Origin: Ignavibacteria bacterium
Lineage (GTDB): Bacteria > Bacteroidota > Ignavibacteria > Ignavibacteriales > Melioribacteraceae
Direction of reading: 5' to 3'
NCBI GenBank assembly: GCA_011049495.1
Contig: DSBF01000335.1
Coordinates: 1-5,814, forward strand
DNA: 5,814 nucleotides
Under the pieces are notes generated by a model. That model worked only from the letters and a program-made list of their open reading frames with translations, was not told the origin of the DNA and made no database searches. Positions 1 through 5,646 of the stretch are shown piece by piece; within the stretch, counting starts at the first letter, position 1; each line of letters begins with the position of its first letter. Both the position numbers and the translations under genes were made by a program.

Positions 1-137
1 CTATTGATATTTGAATAAGCAGATTTGCCATATCCGAAGTCCATTATAATAGGTGTAGTTTGCGAAGGACTTTGTGCAAGAACCGGAAGGGTAATTAATA
101 ATAGTAATAAATAGAATTTGATGATATTAGCTGTCAA
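1..137 (-). CDS. N-terminal part of an exported protein, function unknown (partial)
   Basis: The reverse strand is open from a TTG at 137-135 to the window edge, giving 45 complete codons. The product begins MTANIIKFYLLLLLITLPVL and continues AQSPSQ. This is a classical Sec signal peptide: a short polar start with one Lys, a run of about 13 hydrophobic residues, and a probable cleavage after Ala21 (VLA|QS). The mature part starts with a Ser/Thr/Pro/Gln-rich stretch, then a segment containing MDFGYGKSAYSN. TTG is the only usable start, because an in-frame TGA lies six codons upstream (155-153). An AGGTGA ribosome binding site sits four bases before it (147-142), a spacing like that of other genes here. 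The protein is probably periplasmic or outer-membrane. I do not recognise the family from this short stretch. It is transcribed divergently from the rest of the window. Confidence 0.7.
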   Translation of the reverse strand, partial: MTANIIKFYLLLLLITLPVLAQSPSQTTPIIMDFGYGKSAYSNIN

Positions 138-389
138 TCTATCACCTAATATTCAGAAAATCTTATACAAAAGTAACAACAAATAGGATAAGAATTTCTC
201 AAAATCAACAAATTCCAAAATATTTTGTCTGTTTTTGATTTGTCTCACATTAGCTCCCTCATTTTTTGAATTACCTGCTAAAAGCACAATAAACTTTTTT
301 ATTTAAAGAAGTTCAGGCTATGTCTTGCTGATAATCAACAAAACAGCAATTCTTTCCTTATAAAACTAATCAGATGCAAACTTATTATT
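138..389. other. Divergent intergenic region, no gene seen
   Basis: This AT-rich stretch lies between the leftward exported-protein gene and the rightward membrane-protein unit. I see no ORF with a ribosome binding site and no RNA gene. It should hold the promoter of the leftward gene, but I could not single out a convincing one. TTTGTCT occurs twice in direct orientation (224-230 and 239-245, 15 bases apart). Its TTTGTC core is also the left arm of the palindromes at 390 and 1228, so these could be regulatory half-sites, but the match is short and may be chance. Confidence 0.5.
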
Positions 390-430
390 TGTCAACATAT
401 TGACAGTGAGTCTTGTTTTCTAATTATAAG
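390..430 (+). promoter_or_regulatory. Promoter with Crp/Fnr-like palindromic operator
   Basis: TGTCA-N6-TGACA occupies 390-405 and is an inverted repeat with the 5-N6-5 spacing of Crp/Fnr-family operators. Its right arm also reads TTGACA (400-405), a perfect sigma70-type -35 element. TATAAG (425-430) is a good -10 candidate. The operator centre (397.5) lies 30 bases from the centre of this hexamer, close to the geometry of class II activator-dependent promoters, where the activator site is centred near -41.5. The 19-base gap from TTGACA to TATAAG is long for an ordinary promoter, which fits activator dependence; ATTATA (423-428) would give a 17-base gap. Transcription would start near 437, leaving about 40 bases before the ATG at 476. 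The palindrome and hexamers are visible; the regulator family is inferred. Confidence 0.5.
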
Positions 431-475
431 TTTACCGGTGAAACAAAAAATTTTTTAACAAGCGAGGGTAACACT

Positions 476-943
476 ATGAAAAAACAATTTTCACTTCAAT
501 CGGCAGTTGCAGCCGGAATAATTGCAACAGCAGCAATGACGGTTTTTGCTTATATGGCTCCTTTAATGGGATTTGAAATGAATATCCCGAATATGCTGGC
601 AAATACAATGGGAGCGCCTATAATTGTTGGATGGCTTGCACATTTTATGATTGGAGTAATACTTGCAATCAACTTTGTTGCAGTTTTTCTTAATGCAACT
701 GGCAAGAGTTCTGATATTAAAAACGGTGCATTTTTTGGATTGATCCCATGGATTATCGCTCAAGTAATCGTAATGCCGATGATGAGTATTATGAATGGGG
801 GTAGTTATATCGATGGTTTCTTCTCCGGATCGATAATGATTGCTATGGCAAGTTTAGTCGGGCATTTGATATATGGAGGAGTATTAGGGGGCTTATACAA
901 AATTCTATCTCAAAAAGTTATTGTTACAACTGAAGGGAATTAA
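476..943 (+). CDS. Four-helix inner-membrane protein, DUF6789-like
   Basis: The product is a 155-residue, almost entirely hydrophobic protein with four predicted membrane helices at about residues 10-31, 48-72, 84-106 and 116-141. Helix 1 carries the small-residue pattern GIIATAAMTVFAYMAP. A short amphipathic loop (MNIPNMLANTMG, 35-46) precedes helix 2. His56 (WLAHFMIG) and His130 (GHLIYGGVLGGLY) lie within or at the edge of helices. This pattern recalls the DUF6789-type membrane proteins; the assignment is from memory of the family's style, and its function is not known. I chose the ATG at 476, which has GAGGG (464-468) seven bases upstream. The in-frame TTG at 413 would lie upstream of the likely transcription start and would add a polar 21-residue leader. 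It is the first gene of unit A and is tightly joined to the next one. Confidence 0.8.
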   Translation: MKKQFSLQSAVAAGIIATAAMTVFAYMAPLMGFEMNIPNMLANTMGAPIIVGWLAHFMIGVILAINFVAVFLNATGKSSDIKNGAFFGLIPWIIAQVIVMPMMSIMNGGSYIDGFFSGSIMIAMASLVGHLIYGGVLGGLYKILSQKVIVTTEGN

Positions 944-944
944 A

Positions 945-1211
945 ATGAAAATTAATCATAGTCAAAAAAGAACGTTGATTATTGGTCTAATCTTAATTGC
1001 AATTTCATTACTTGTCTGGATTGGGTATGGGAGCGAAATATTTACTAAAACAGAAGTTCTTATTGAGAAAAATGATGAGCTCTTAGGCATAAGTTATAAA
1101 GAATGGAAAGATAAATTAATACTTGGACTTGATTATGTATTAGGGTTTATCGGAATAATTGTAATTATGGTTTCTATTTTATTATGGAAACAAAGGTCAA
1201 AATCAATTTAA
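945..1211 (+). CDS. Small two-helix membrane protein, unknown function
   Basis: The product is an 88-residue protein with membrane helices at about residues 11-28 and 58-81. They flank a hydrophilic loop of about 30 residues that contains EVLIEKNDELLGISYKEWKD. The N-terminus has Lys/Arg residues (KINHSQKR) and the C-terminus ends KQRSKSI. If both ends are cytoplasmic, as the positive charges suggest, the central loop is periplasmic. The ATG begins one base after the preceding TAA (941-943), and its ribosome binding site AAGGGA (933-938) lies inside the upstream gene, so translational coupling is likely. An in-frame TTG at 921 would overlap the upstream gene and has no comparable site. I do not recognise a named family. 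Partnership with the four-helix protein upstream is inferred from the coupling. Confidence 0.75.
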   Translation: MKINHSQKRTLIIGLILIAISLLVWIGYGSEIFTKTEVLIEKNDELLGISYKEWKDKLILGLDYVLGFIGIIVIMVSILLWKQRSKSI

Positions 1212-1227
1212 ACAAGAAATTAATATT

Positions 1228-1243
1228 TGTCGTAAATCCGACA
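1228..1243. promoter_or_regulatory. Second Crp/Fnr-like palindrome, upstream of unit B
   Basis: TGTCG-N6-CGACA is a perfect 5-base inverted repeat with six bases between the arms. It matches the site at 390-405 in arm sequence (TGTCR/YGACA), in spacing and in the preceding ATT. Its centre lies 67.5 bases before the ATG at 1303, against 78.5 bases for the first site and its gene. A -10 element 30 bases from the centre would fall near 1263-1270; the bases there (CTTAATTT) are only a weak match. It could instead form a 5-base-pair RNA hairpin, but there is no adequate T-run for a terminator. Its use as an operator is inferred from the match to the first site. Confidence 0.45.
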
Positions 1244-1302
1244 TTTCAGAATCAGAAGCAAACTTAATTTTAGTTAAACAATAATTCAAAAAAGGAGTAT
1301 AG

Positions 1303-1857
1303 ATGAACGGTCTTAACGCATTAACAAAACAAGAAGCTTCAGAAAAAAGCAAAATCATTTTTGAAGGAATAGAAAGAACAATAGGAATGCTGCCGAATAT
1401 TTATGCTGTTATCGGGAATTCACCAAACGCATTGGCAACATATCTGGAGTTTTCCGAAAATCAAAAAAACGGATCATTCAATGCAAAAGAAAGAGAAGCA
1501 GTGTTTTTAGCTGTTTCGGAAGAAAACGGTTGTAGTTATTGTTTAGCTGCTCATACTGCAATTGCAAAAATGAATGGTTTTAGTGAGGAAGAAACTATTG
1601 CACTACGGGCTGGAACATTTAATGATAAAAAACTCAGCATACTTACAAATTTAGCAAAGTCAATTGTTGCTAACCGAGGGCGAGCCGATGAATCTTTGGT
1701 AAATGCTTTTTATGAAGCTGGGTATAATCAGCAAGCATTAGTTGATCTTGTAGCACTTGTTATTGATAAAACATTTACAAATTACATCGGAAGATTAGCA
1801 AAACCGGAAATAGATTTCCCGAAAGTTGAACCGTTGCACAAAGAAGTATTAGCATAA
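1303..1857 (+). CDS. AhpD-like carboxymuconolactone decarboxylase family protein
   Basis: This is a 184-residue, all-helical, apparently cytoplasmic protein with no signal peptide. The catalytic signature of AhpD alkylhydroperoxidases is complete in spacing: Glu65, then Cys77-x-x-Cys80, then His84 (ENGCSYCLAAHTAI). Mycobacterial AhpD uses Glu118, Cys130, Cys133 and His137, the same 12-3-4 spacing. The second AhpD histidine, just before the resolving Cys, is Tyr79 here. AhpD-type proteins use the CxxC pair for thiol-dependent peroxide reduction or disulfide exchange; others in the superfamily are decarboxylases, but CxxC with His favours the redox role. The substrate cannot be told from sequence. 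A strong AAGGAG (1292-1297) sits five bases before the ATG. It is the first gene of unit B, whose later genes include an exported peroxiredoxin. Confidence 0.88.
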   Translation: MNGLNALTKQEASEKSKIIFEGIERTIGMLPNIYAVIGNSPNALATYLEFSENQKNGSFNAKEREAVFLAVSEENGCSYCLAAHTAIAKMNGFSEEETIALRAGTFNDKKLSILTNLAKSIVANRGRADESLVNAFYEAGYNQQALVDLVALVIDKTFTNYIGRLAKPEIDFPKVEPLHKEVLA

Positions 1858-1884
1858 CAATTCATATTAAAAAAAGAGGAAAAA

Positions 1885-2634
1885 ATGAAAACAATAAAAA
1901 ATATTTTTGTATTAACATTATTCTTAATAGGTATACATCTATCCGCACAAACATTTTCTGCTGATTCAAAAGATGCACGCAACCTAGCTCATTTCACTTC
2001 TGATGCACCATTTGAAAAAATAGTTGGTCTCTCAAGTGGGTTGGATGCTACTGTAATGATAAATAAAGATGACATTACAAAATCGCCGAAAGGTATGGTT
2101 AAGGTCCCTATTGCAAACATAAAAACCGGTATTGATTTAAGGGATGAACACTTAAGAAGTAAAGATTGGCTTAATGCAGAAAAATATCCTTTTGCAGAAT
2201 TTCAATTAAAAGAAATTAAAAACGCTTCATCGAAACAATTAGTAGACGGTAAAAAAGTTAAAGCTACTTTAATAGGTACATTCAGTGTCCATGGTGTAAG
2301 TAAAGATATTGAAGTTCCGGCAGTGTTAACTTATTTCAAAGAATCTGATCAAACGAAAACAAAAACAGGCGGTAACCTTCTTGTAGCTAATACAGAATTT
2401 GATATTAAGCTTTCGGATTATGGCATAAAAATTCCCTCAATGGTTGTTGGTAAAGTTAACGAAGAAGTGAAAATTACGGTTAACTTTGTTGCAAGCGATG
2501 CTAACTCCGGGATGAATCCATGCGCAGCTTGTAATCCTTGTGGTATGAAAACAGAAGGGAAATGTAATCCCTGTTCTATGAAAAATGAAAATCCTTGTAA
2601 TCCATGTGCAATGAAAAAAGATGGTAAATCATAA
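1885..2634 (+). CDS. Exported YceI family protein with Cys-rich C-terminal tail
   Basis: This is a 249-residue protein. A Sec signal peptide spans residues 1-21 (cleavage LSA|QTF). A YceI-type beta-barrel, lipocalin-like domain covers about 24-203. Recognisable family stretches are VPIANIKTGIDLRDEHLRS followed by DWLNAEKYPFAEFQL (about 72-107), then GTFSVHGVSKDIEVP (about 130-145) and the closing KVNEEVKITVNF. YceI proteins bind long-chain isoprenoids or other amphiphiles in the periplasm and are often induced by stress. Residues 211-249 are an unusual extension with seven cysteines (213, 216, 219, 227, 230, 238, 241) in three 11-residue repeats, described separately. The family normally ends at the barrel, so this is an added module. 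AGAGGA (1875-1880) lies four bases before the ATG. The gene follows the AhpD-like gene after 27 bases and is probably cotranscribed with it. Confidence 0.9.
   Translation: MKTIKNIFVLTLFLIGIHLSAQTFSADSKDARNLAHFTSDAPFEKIVGLSSGLDATVMINKDDITKSPKGMVKVPIANIKTGIDLRDEHLRSKDWLNAEKYPFAEFQLKEIKNASSKQLVDGKKVKATLIGTFSVHGVSKDIEVPAVLTYFKESDQTKTKTGGNLLVANTEFDIKLSDYGIKIPSMVVGKVNEEVKITVNFVASDANSGMNPCAACNPCGMKTEGKCNPCSMKNENPCNPCAMKKDGKS
2530..2628 (+). repeat. Three 11-residue CNPCxMK repeats coding the YceI tail
   Basis: Three consecutive 33-base units encode CNPCGMKTEGK, CNPCSMKNENP and CNPCAMKKDGK (residues 216-226, 227-237 and 238-248), preceded by the partial unit NPCAA. Each unit keeps Cys-Asn-Pro-Cys-x-Met-Lys. 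Third codon positions differ between units (for example TGT AAT CCT TGT, TGT AAT CCC TGT and TGT AAT CCA TGT), so the repeat is kept at protein level and is not a recent DNA duplication. Paired Cys with a nearby Met suggests binding of a soft metal such as Cu(I), or a redox-active thiol array; this is inference. Confidence 0.85.
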
Positions 2635-2656
2635 AAGGAACTTTTAGAAAATTTGA

Positions 2657-2678
2657 GCGGAAGAAAGAACTCTTCCGC
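2657..2678. other. GC-rich perfect hairpin between YceI and the next gene
   Basis: GCGGAAGA (2657-2664) and TCTTCCGC (2671-2678) form a perfect 8-base-pair stem with a six-base loop, AAGAAC. It starts 22 bases after the YceI stop and ends 26 bases before the next ATG, and it is much more GC-rich than the DNA around it. There is no T-run after the right arm on the + strand, so it is not a typical intrinsic terminator. It may be a weak terminator, or an mRNA stabiliser or processing site that sets different levels for the genes on either side. Confidence 0.5.
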
Positions 2679-2704
2679 AAGAATTATAAAAATTGGATAA
2701 GATT

Positions 2705-3370
2705 ATGAAAAGAAGACAATTTGTTAAATCCGGTTTTGTTTTAATATCGGCTTTAATGGTAAATTCAAAGTTAGCTATATTAAATGCAGCAGAACGAACC
2801 GCAAATTTAGCTGAAGATTATAAGATGAAAATTTTGGATATAATTAGAAAGCTGAAAAAAGAAGGGTCCGATCTTGTTACAAAAATTATGAACGGAAAAA
2901 AATATCAATTTGACGCCTTCGTACACTATCCTTATGATGGTGGTATTAAGGATGAGCAAACCGGGTATCAATTATTTTTTCATGCACATAGAGAAGATGA
3001 ATACGGGCACTTTCACACTTTTGCTAAGGATAATGATGGTAGTCTTATTCATTTAGTACTTATTTCAATGAATGATAAAGGTGAGTTAATTGGATTGGCA
3101 ACCGTAAACAGATGGGTTACCGGTGACAAATTTGTTAAAGCAGATAGATTAAAAGAGTTATCCAAAACATTTCAAATTAATCCCAAACTTTATAAAGATG
3201 AACGTGTAATAAAGTTTGTAAACTATATCTTTAAAGCTTACGAATCGGAAATTGACGAATTATTTGATCAGCGTGATAAATGGATTAACAATTATGCACA
3301 AACATATTATCGTGAACCGTTTGAAGACAGAGAATTCGAAATTCTTTCATTCAAGAGGATTGCTTTATAA
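2705..3370 (+). CDS. Tat-exported protein with HAHR...HFH motif, DUF6969-like
   Basis: This is a 221-residue protein. The N-terminus KRRQFVKSGFVLISALMV fits a twin-arginine (Tat) signal, with RRxFxK at residues 3-8 and a hydrophobic stretch to about 26; cleavage may follow LNA at 26-28. The mature core has HYP (74-76), a cluster HAHRE (93-97) plus HFHTF (102-106), then His116 (LIHLV), NRWVTGD (135-141) and RDKW near the end. This order resembles the uncharacterised DUF6969 family, recalled from memory. The four closely spaced histidines look like a metal site, and Tat export suggests that it folds, perhaps with a cofactor, before export. Catalysis cannot be stated. The ATG at 2705 has GGATAAG just upstream; the alternative in-frame TTG at 2693 would only add four residues. 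It lies between the YceI and peroxiredoxin genes in one run. Confidence 0.75.
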   Translation: MKRRQFVKSGFVLISALMVNSKLAILNAAERTANLAEDYKMKILDIIRKLKKEGSDLVTKIMNGKKYQFDAFVHYPYDGGIKDEQTGYQLFFHAHREDEYGHFHTFAKDNDGSLIHLVLISMNDKGELIGLATVNRWVTGDKFVKADRLKELSKTFQINPKLYKDERVIKFVNYIFKAYESEIDELFDQRDKWINNYAQTYYREPFEDREFEILSFKRIAL

Positions 3371-3391
3371 AGAATTTTTTTAGGAGGGAAT

Positions 3392-4018
3392 ATGAAAAAA
3401 TTAATTAAAACCGTCTACATTTTATTGTTATTAATAACTGGGAGTATAATGGTTGCCGAAGAAAACAAAATTGCTAAATCAGCTGAGGATATTTGCCCGG
3501 TTAAAATTGGAACAGAAATTCCGAGTGCGCTGATAAAATCTATTAACGGGAATGAATTGGACATTAAAGAAATCGCAAAAGATCAAAAATCTATAATAAT
3601 ATTTTACCGCGGTGGTTGGTGTCCTTATTGTAATATGCACTTAAGTGAGTTACAAAAAATTGAAGATGATATTGTAAAACTCGGTTACAAAATAATCGCA
3701 ATAAGTATGGACAAACCGGAAAATCTTACTTCAACCATAACCGAACATAAAATGAAATATGAATTATACTCGGACAGCAAAGCAAATGCTTGTAAAGAAT
3801 TTGGTATTGCTTTCAAACTACTAGAAAGTGAAGTTGACAAATTGAAAAGCTATCATATGGATATTGAAAATAGTTCTGGAGAGAGTCATCATATACTGCC
3901 GGTACCGAGCTTGTTTTTGGTAGATCAAGAGGGCATCATTCAATTTACTTATGTTAATGTTGATTATAAGGTGCGGATGGATGCCTCGTCTATACTTGAA
4001 ATCGCCGGTAAATTTTAA
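3392..4018 (+). CDS. Exported AhpC/TSA-type peroxiredoxin with CxxC site
   Basis: This is a 208-residue thioredoxin-fold protein. Residues 1-22 form a hydrophobic N-terminal segment (VYILLLLITGS), either a Sec signal or a membrane anchor. The active site is FYRGGWCPYCNMHLSEL, with Cys77 and Cys80, in the position of the peroxidatic motif of CxxC 'peroxiredoxin-like' AhpC/TSA proteins. The cis-proline loop is LPVPSLFLVDQEGII (169-183, Pro172), and the later VDYKVRMD segment is also typical of that subgroup. Additional Cys35 and Cys134 are present. The expected role is thiol-based reduction of peroxides, or disulfide exchange, outside the cytoplasm; the reductant is not encoded here. A near-perfect AGGAGG (3382-3387) four bases before the ATG is the strongest ribosome binding site in the window and suggests high expression. 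It starts 21 bases after the preceding gene. Confidence 0.88.
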   Translation: MKKLIKTVYILLLLITGSIMVAEENKIAKSAEDICPVKIGTEIPSALIKSINGNELDIKEIAKDQKSIIIFYRGGWCPYCNMHLSELQKIEDDIVKLGYKIIAISMDKPENLTSTITEHKMKYELYSDSKANACKEFGIAFKLLESEVDKLKSYHMDIENSSGESHHILPVPSLFLVDQEGIIQFTYVNVDYKVRMDASSILEIAGKF

Positions 4019-4071
4019 GTCTACTCTTTATAAAAAAATTAAAACAAATTTATCAATGAAAGTTGAAAGCA

Positions 4072-5622
4072 ATGAAACTATGGGTTAAGTTCTCAATCAT
4101 TTTGGTTATTATCATAAATTTTGTAATTGAAATTGGATTGCTGTATATAACTCCCAAGGTCGAAGATTTTTCAGTTGATCTTGTGGGAGAAAAATTAAAA
4201 AGTATCGCAGCTTCAATATCCGCAAGTATTGACGGAGATCAGTTTAAAGAAATAAACATATTCGATTCTTCCTCAGTTAATTCTATTTCATATCAGAACA
4301 CTCTAAAAACAATTCATCAAGCTAAAGAAAATTTGGAATTATCAGACGAACTATTTACAATAACAATTTTAGACCGAAATAGTATTTCCTTTGGTGTTGT
4401 GTTGAATAGAGTCGCATCTTCAAAGGATACTTTGCAGAAAATAAGTCCCCTTGCAAGAAAAACAATTGAAGAAGTTTACCAGAAAAAACATTGCGAATAT
4501 ACCCCGATGTACGAAGATAAATACGGTAGCTGGCTTTCGGGTTTTGCTCCAATTTACGATGATGAAAAAAATGTTGTCGGTGTAGTGCAAGTCGATCAAA
4601 AATTTGAAGATGTTTTAAGTAGAATTAGTGAAATTAAAATTCCTATACAAATCGGAAGGTTATATTCAATTCCAATAACATTGTTGATTAGCATCTTATT
4701 TGCCGCAGTCTTCGTAGGACCAATAAGGAAGGTTAAAGAAAAAATAACTAGGATTGCAAATGGTGATTATTCAAAAAGTGAGGAAATCAAATCAGGTGGA
4801 GAAGTAAAAGAATTAGTAATTGCAGCAGAAAACTTACGAACAACAATTCTTGAGCAGCAAGAAAAAATATTTCAAAGCATCAAAGAGTTGGAAAATGCTA
4901 AGAATAAAGCCGAAAGCTCGGATAAATTAAAAAGTGAATTCCTTGCAGTAATCTCTCACGAAATTCGAACTCCGTTAAACGTAATTCTGGGCAACATAGA
5001 GGTGCTTAAATTAGAACTTGACGAGGATAAAATAGCAGAATTAGAAGACATACTTAACCCAATCAAACAGGGGAGTGAAAGATTAATAAGAACAGTTGAA
5101 ATGATGGTTCTTTACAGCGAATTGAGTTCAAATAGTTATGTATTAAGAGAAGAATTTGTAGATATCAATAAATTATTTTTTACAACAGTTGAAAAACACA
5201 AAAATATTGCAGAAGAGAAGGGAGTAAAAATTAATTTTGATTGCACTGCTACAACCGGAATCGTAAAAACTGATGAGCGGCTATTGGAAGAAGCAATTAA
5301 TCAAATTGCTGACAATGCAGTAAAATATACAAATGAAGGAGAGATTACATTTTGTATTCAAAATACTGATGATAATGGAATCAAATTATTAGTTAAAGAT
5401 ACGGGGATTGGAATCTCCGGTGATTTTATGAAAGAATTATTCAAACCTTTTCGGCAGGAAGATATGAGTTACGAACGAAGATTTGAAGGAAATGGTATTG
5501 GTTTAGCTCTTGCAAAAAAATGCTGCAATTTTATTGGATGCGACCTCGAAATTATAAGCAAGAAAGATGAAGGAACATTAGTAACTATTAATGTTGGCAA
5601 GGAAAAATTATTTAACAGTTGA
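4072..5622 (+). CDS. Membrane sensor histidine kinase
   Basis: This is a 516-residue kinase. TM1 (about 7-26) and TM2 (about 199-216) enclose a periplasmic sensor of about 170 residues. The YGSWLSGFAPIYDDEKNVVG segment and the following VVQVD are typical of PDC/Cache-like ligand-binding folds. HAMP starts at Pro217 and leads into a coiled coil (about 255-285). The HisKA H-box SHEIRTPLN contains phospho-acceptor His296. The ATPase domain has the N-box NQIADNAVKYT (Asn415), G1 DTGIGIS (Asp443), F-box FKPFRQ and G2 GNGIGLALAK (473-482), so it looks fully active. No receiver, HPt or response-regulator gene is present, so its partner is elsewhere. The start is uncertain: the ATG at 4072 gives a compact TM1, while an in-frame TTG at 4063 adds three residues, and neither has a strong ribosome binding site. 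The 53-base gap from the peroxiredoxin gene could allow a separate promoter. Confidence 0.92.
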   Translation: MKLWVKFSIILVIIINFVIEIGLLYITPKVEDFSVDLVGEKLKSIAASISASIDGDQFKEINIFDSSSVNSISYQNTLKTIHQAKENLELSDELFTITILDRNSISFGVVLNRVASSKDTLQKISPLARKTIEEVYQKKHCEYTPMYEDKYGSWLSGFAPIYDDEKNVVGVVQVDQKFEDVLSRISEIKIPIQIGRLYSIPITLLISILFAAVFVGPIRKVKEKITRIANGDYSKSEEIKSGGEVKELVIAAENLRTTILEQQEKIFQSIKELENAKNKAESSDKLKSEFLAVISHEIRTPLNVILGNIEVLKLELDEDKIAELEDILNPIKQGSERLIRTVEMMVLYSELSSNSYVLREEFVDINKLFFTTVEKHKNIAEEKGVKINFDCTATTGIVKTDERLLEEAINQIADNAVKYTNEGEITFCIQNTDDNGIKLLVKDTGIGISGDFMKELFKPFRQEDMSYERRFEGNGIGLALAKKCCNFIGCDLEIISKKDEGTLVTINVGKEKLFNS

Positions 5623-5646
5623 TATTAATTTTAGAATAGATTAATA
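5623..5646. terminator. Possible weak hairpin between convergent genes
   Basis: TATTAAT (5623-5629) and ATTAATA (5640-5646) are a perfect 7-base inverted repeat around a 10-base loop, directly after the kinase stop and overlapping the stop of the leftward gene fragment. The stem is A/T only, so it is weak. Its position between convergent genes suits a bidirectional terminator, but in such AT-rich DNA it could be chance. Confidence 0.2.

Noticed and set aside
413..475. Longer N-terminus of the four-helix protein from the TTG at 413
   Set aside because: The TTG lies in the probable promoter, and the ATG at 476 has a good ribosome binding site and starts at a typical MKKQF-type membrane-protein N-terminus.
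563..763. Reverse-strand open frame of 66 codons
   Set aside because: It lies wholly within the four-helix membrane-protein gene, has no ribosome binding site and encodes a Cys/His/Lys/Asn-rich peptide typical of an antisense frame.
1228..1243. Reading the palindrome as a terminator of unit A
   Set aside because: The stem is only five base pairs and lacks a real T-run, whereas it matches the operator-like dyad at 390-405 in arm sequence and spacing.
1782..1982. Reverse-strand open frame of 66 codons spanning a gene junction
   Set aside because: It overlaps the end of the AhpD-like gene and the start of the YceI gene, both strongly supported by motifs.
2521..2628. Cys-rich tail as a peptide modified by an MNIO (DUF692) enzyme, as in bufferin or methanobactin systems
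   Set aside because: No MNIO or partner gene is present in the window, and the tail is fused to a YceI barrel; it remains only a possibility.
4355..4552. Reverse-strand open frame of 65 codons
   Set aside because: It lies inside the periplasmic sensor domain of the kinase, with no start signal and no recognisable features.
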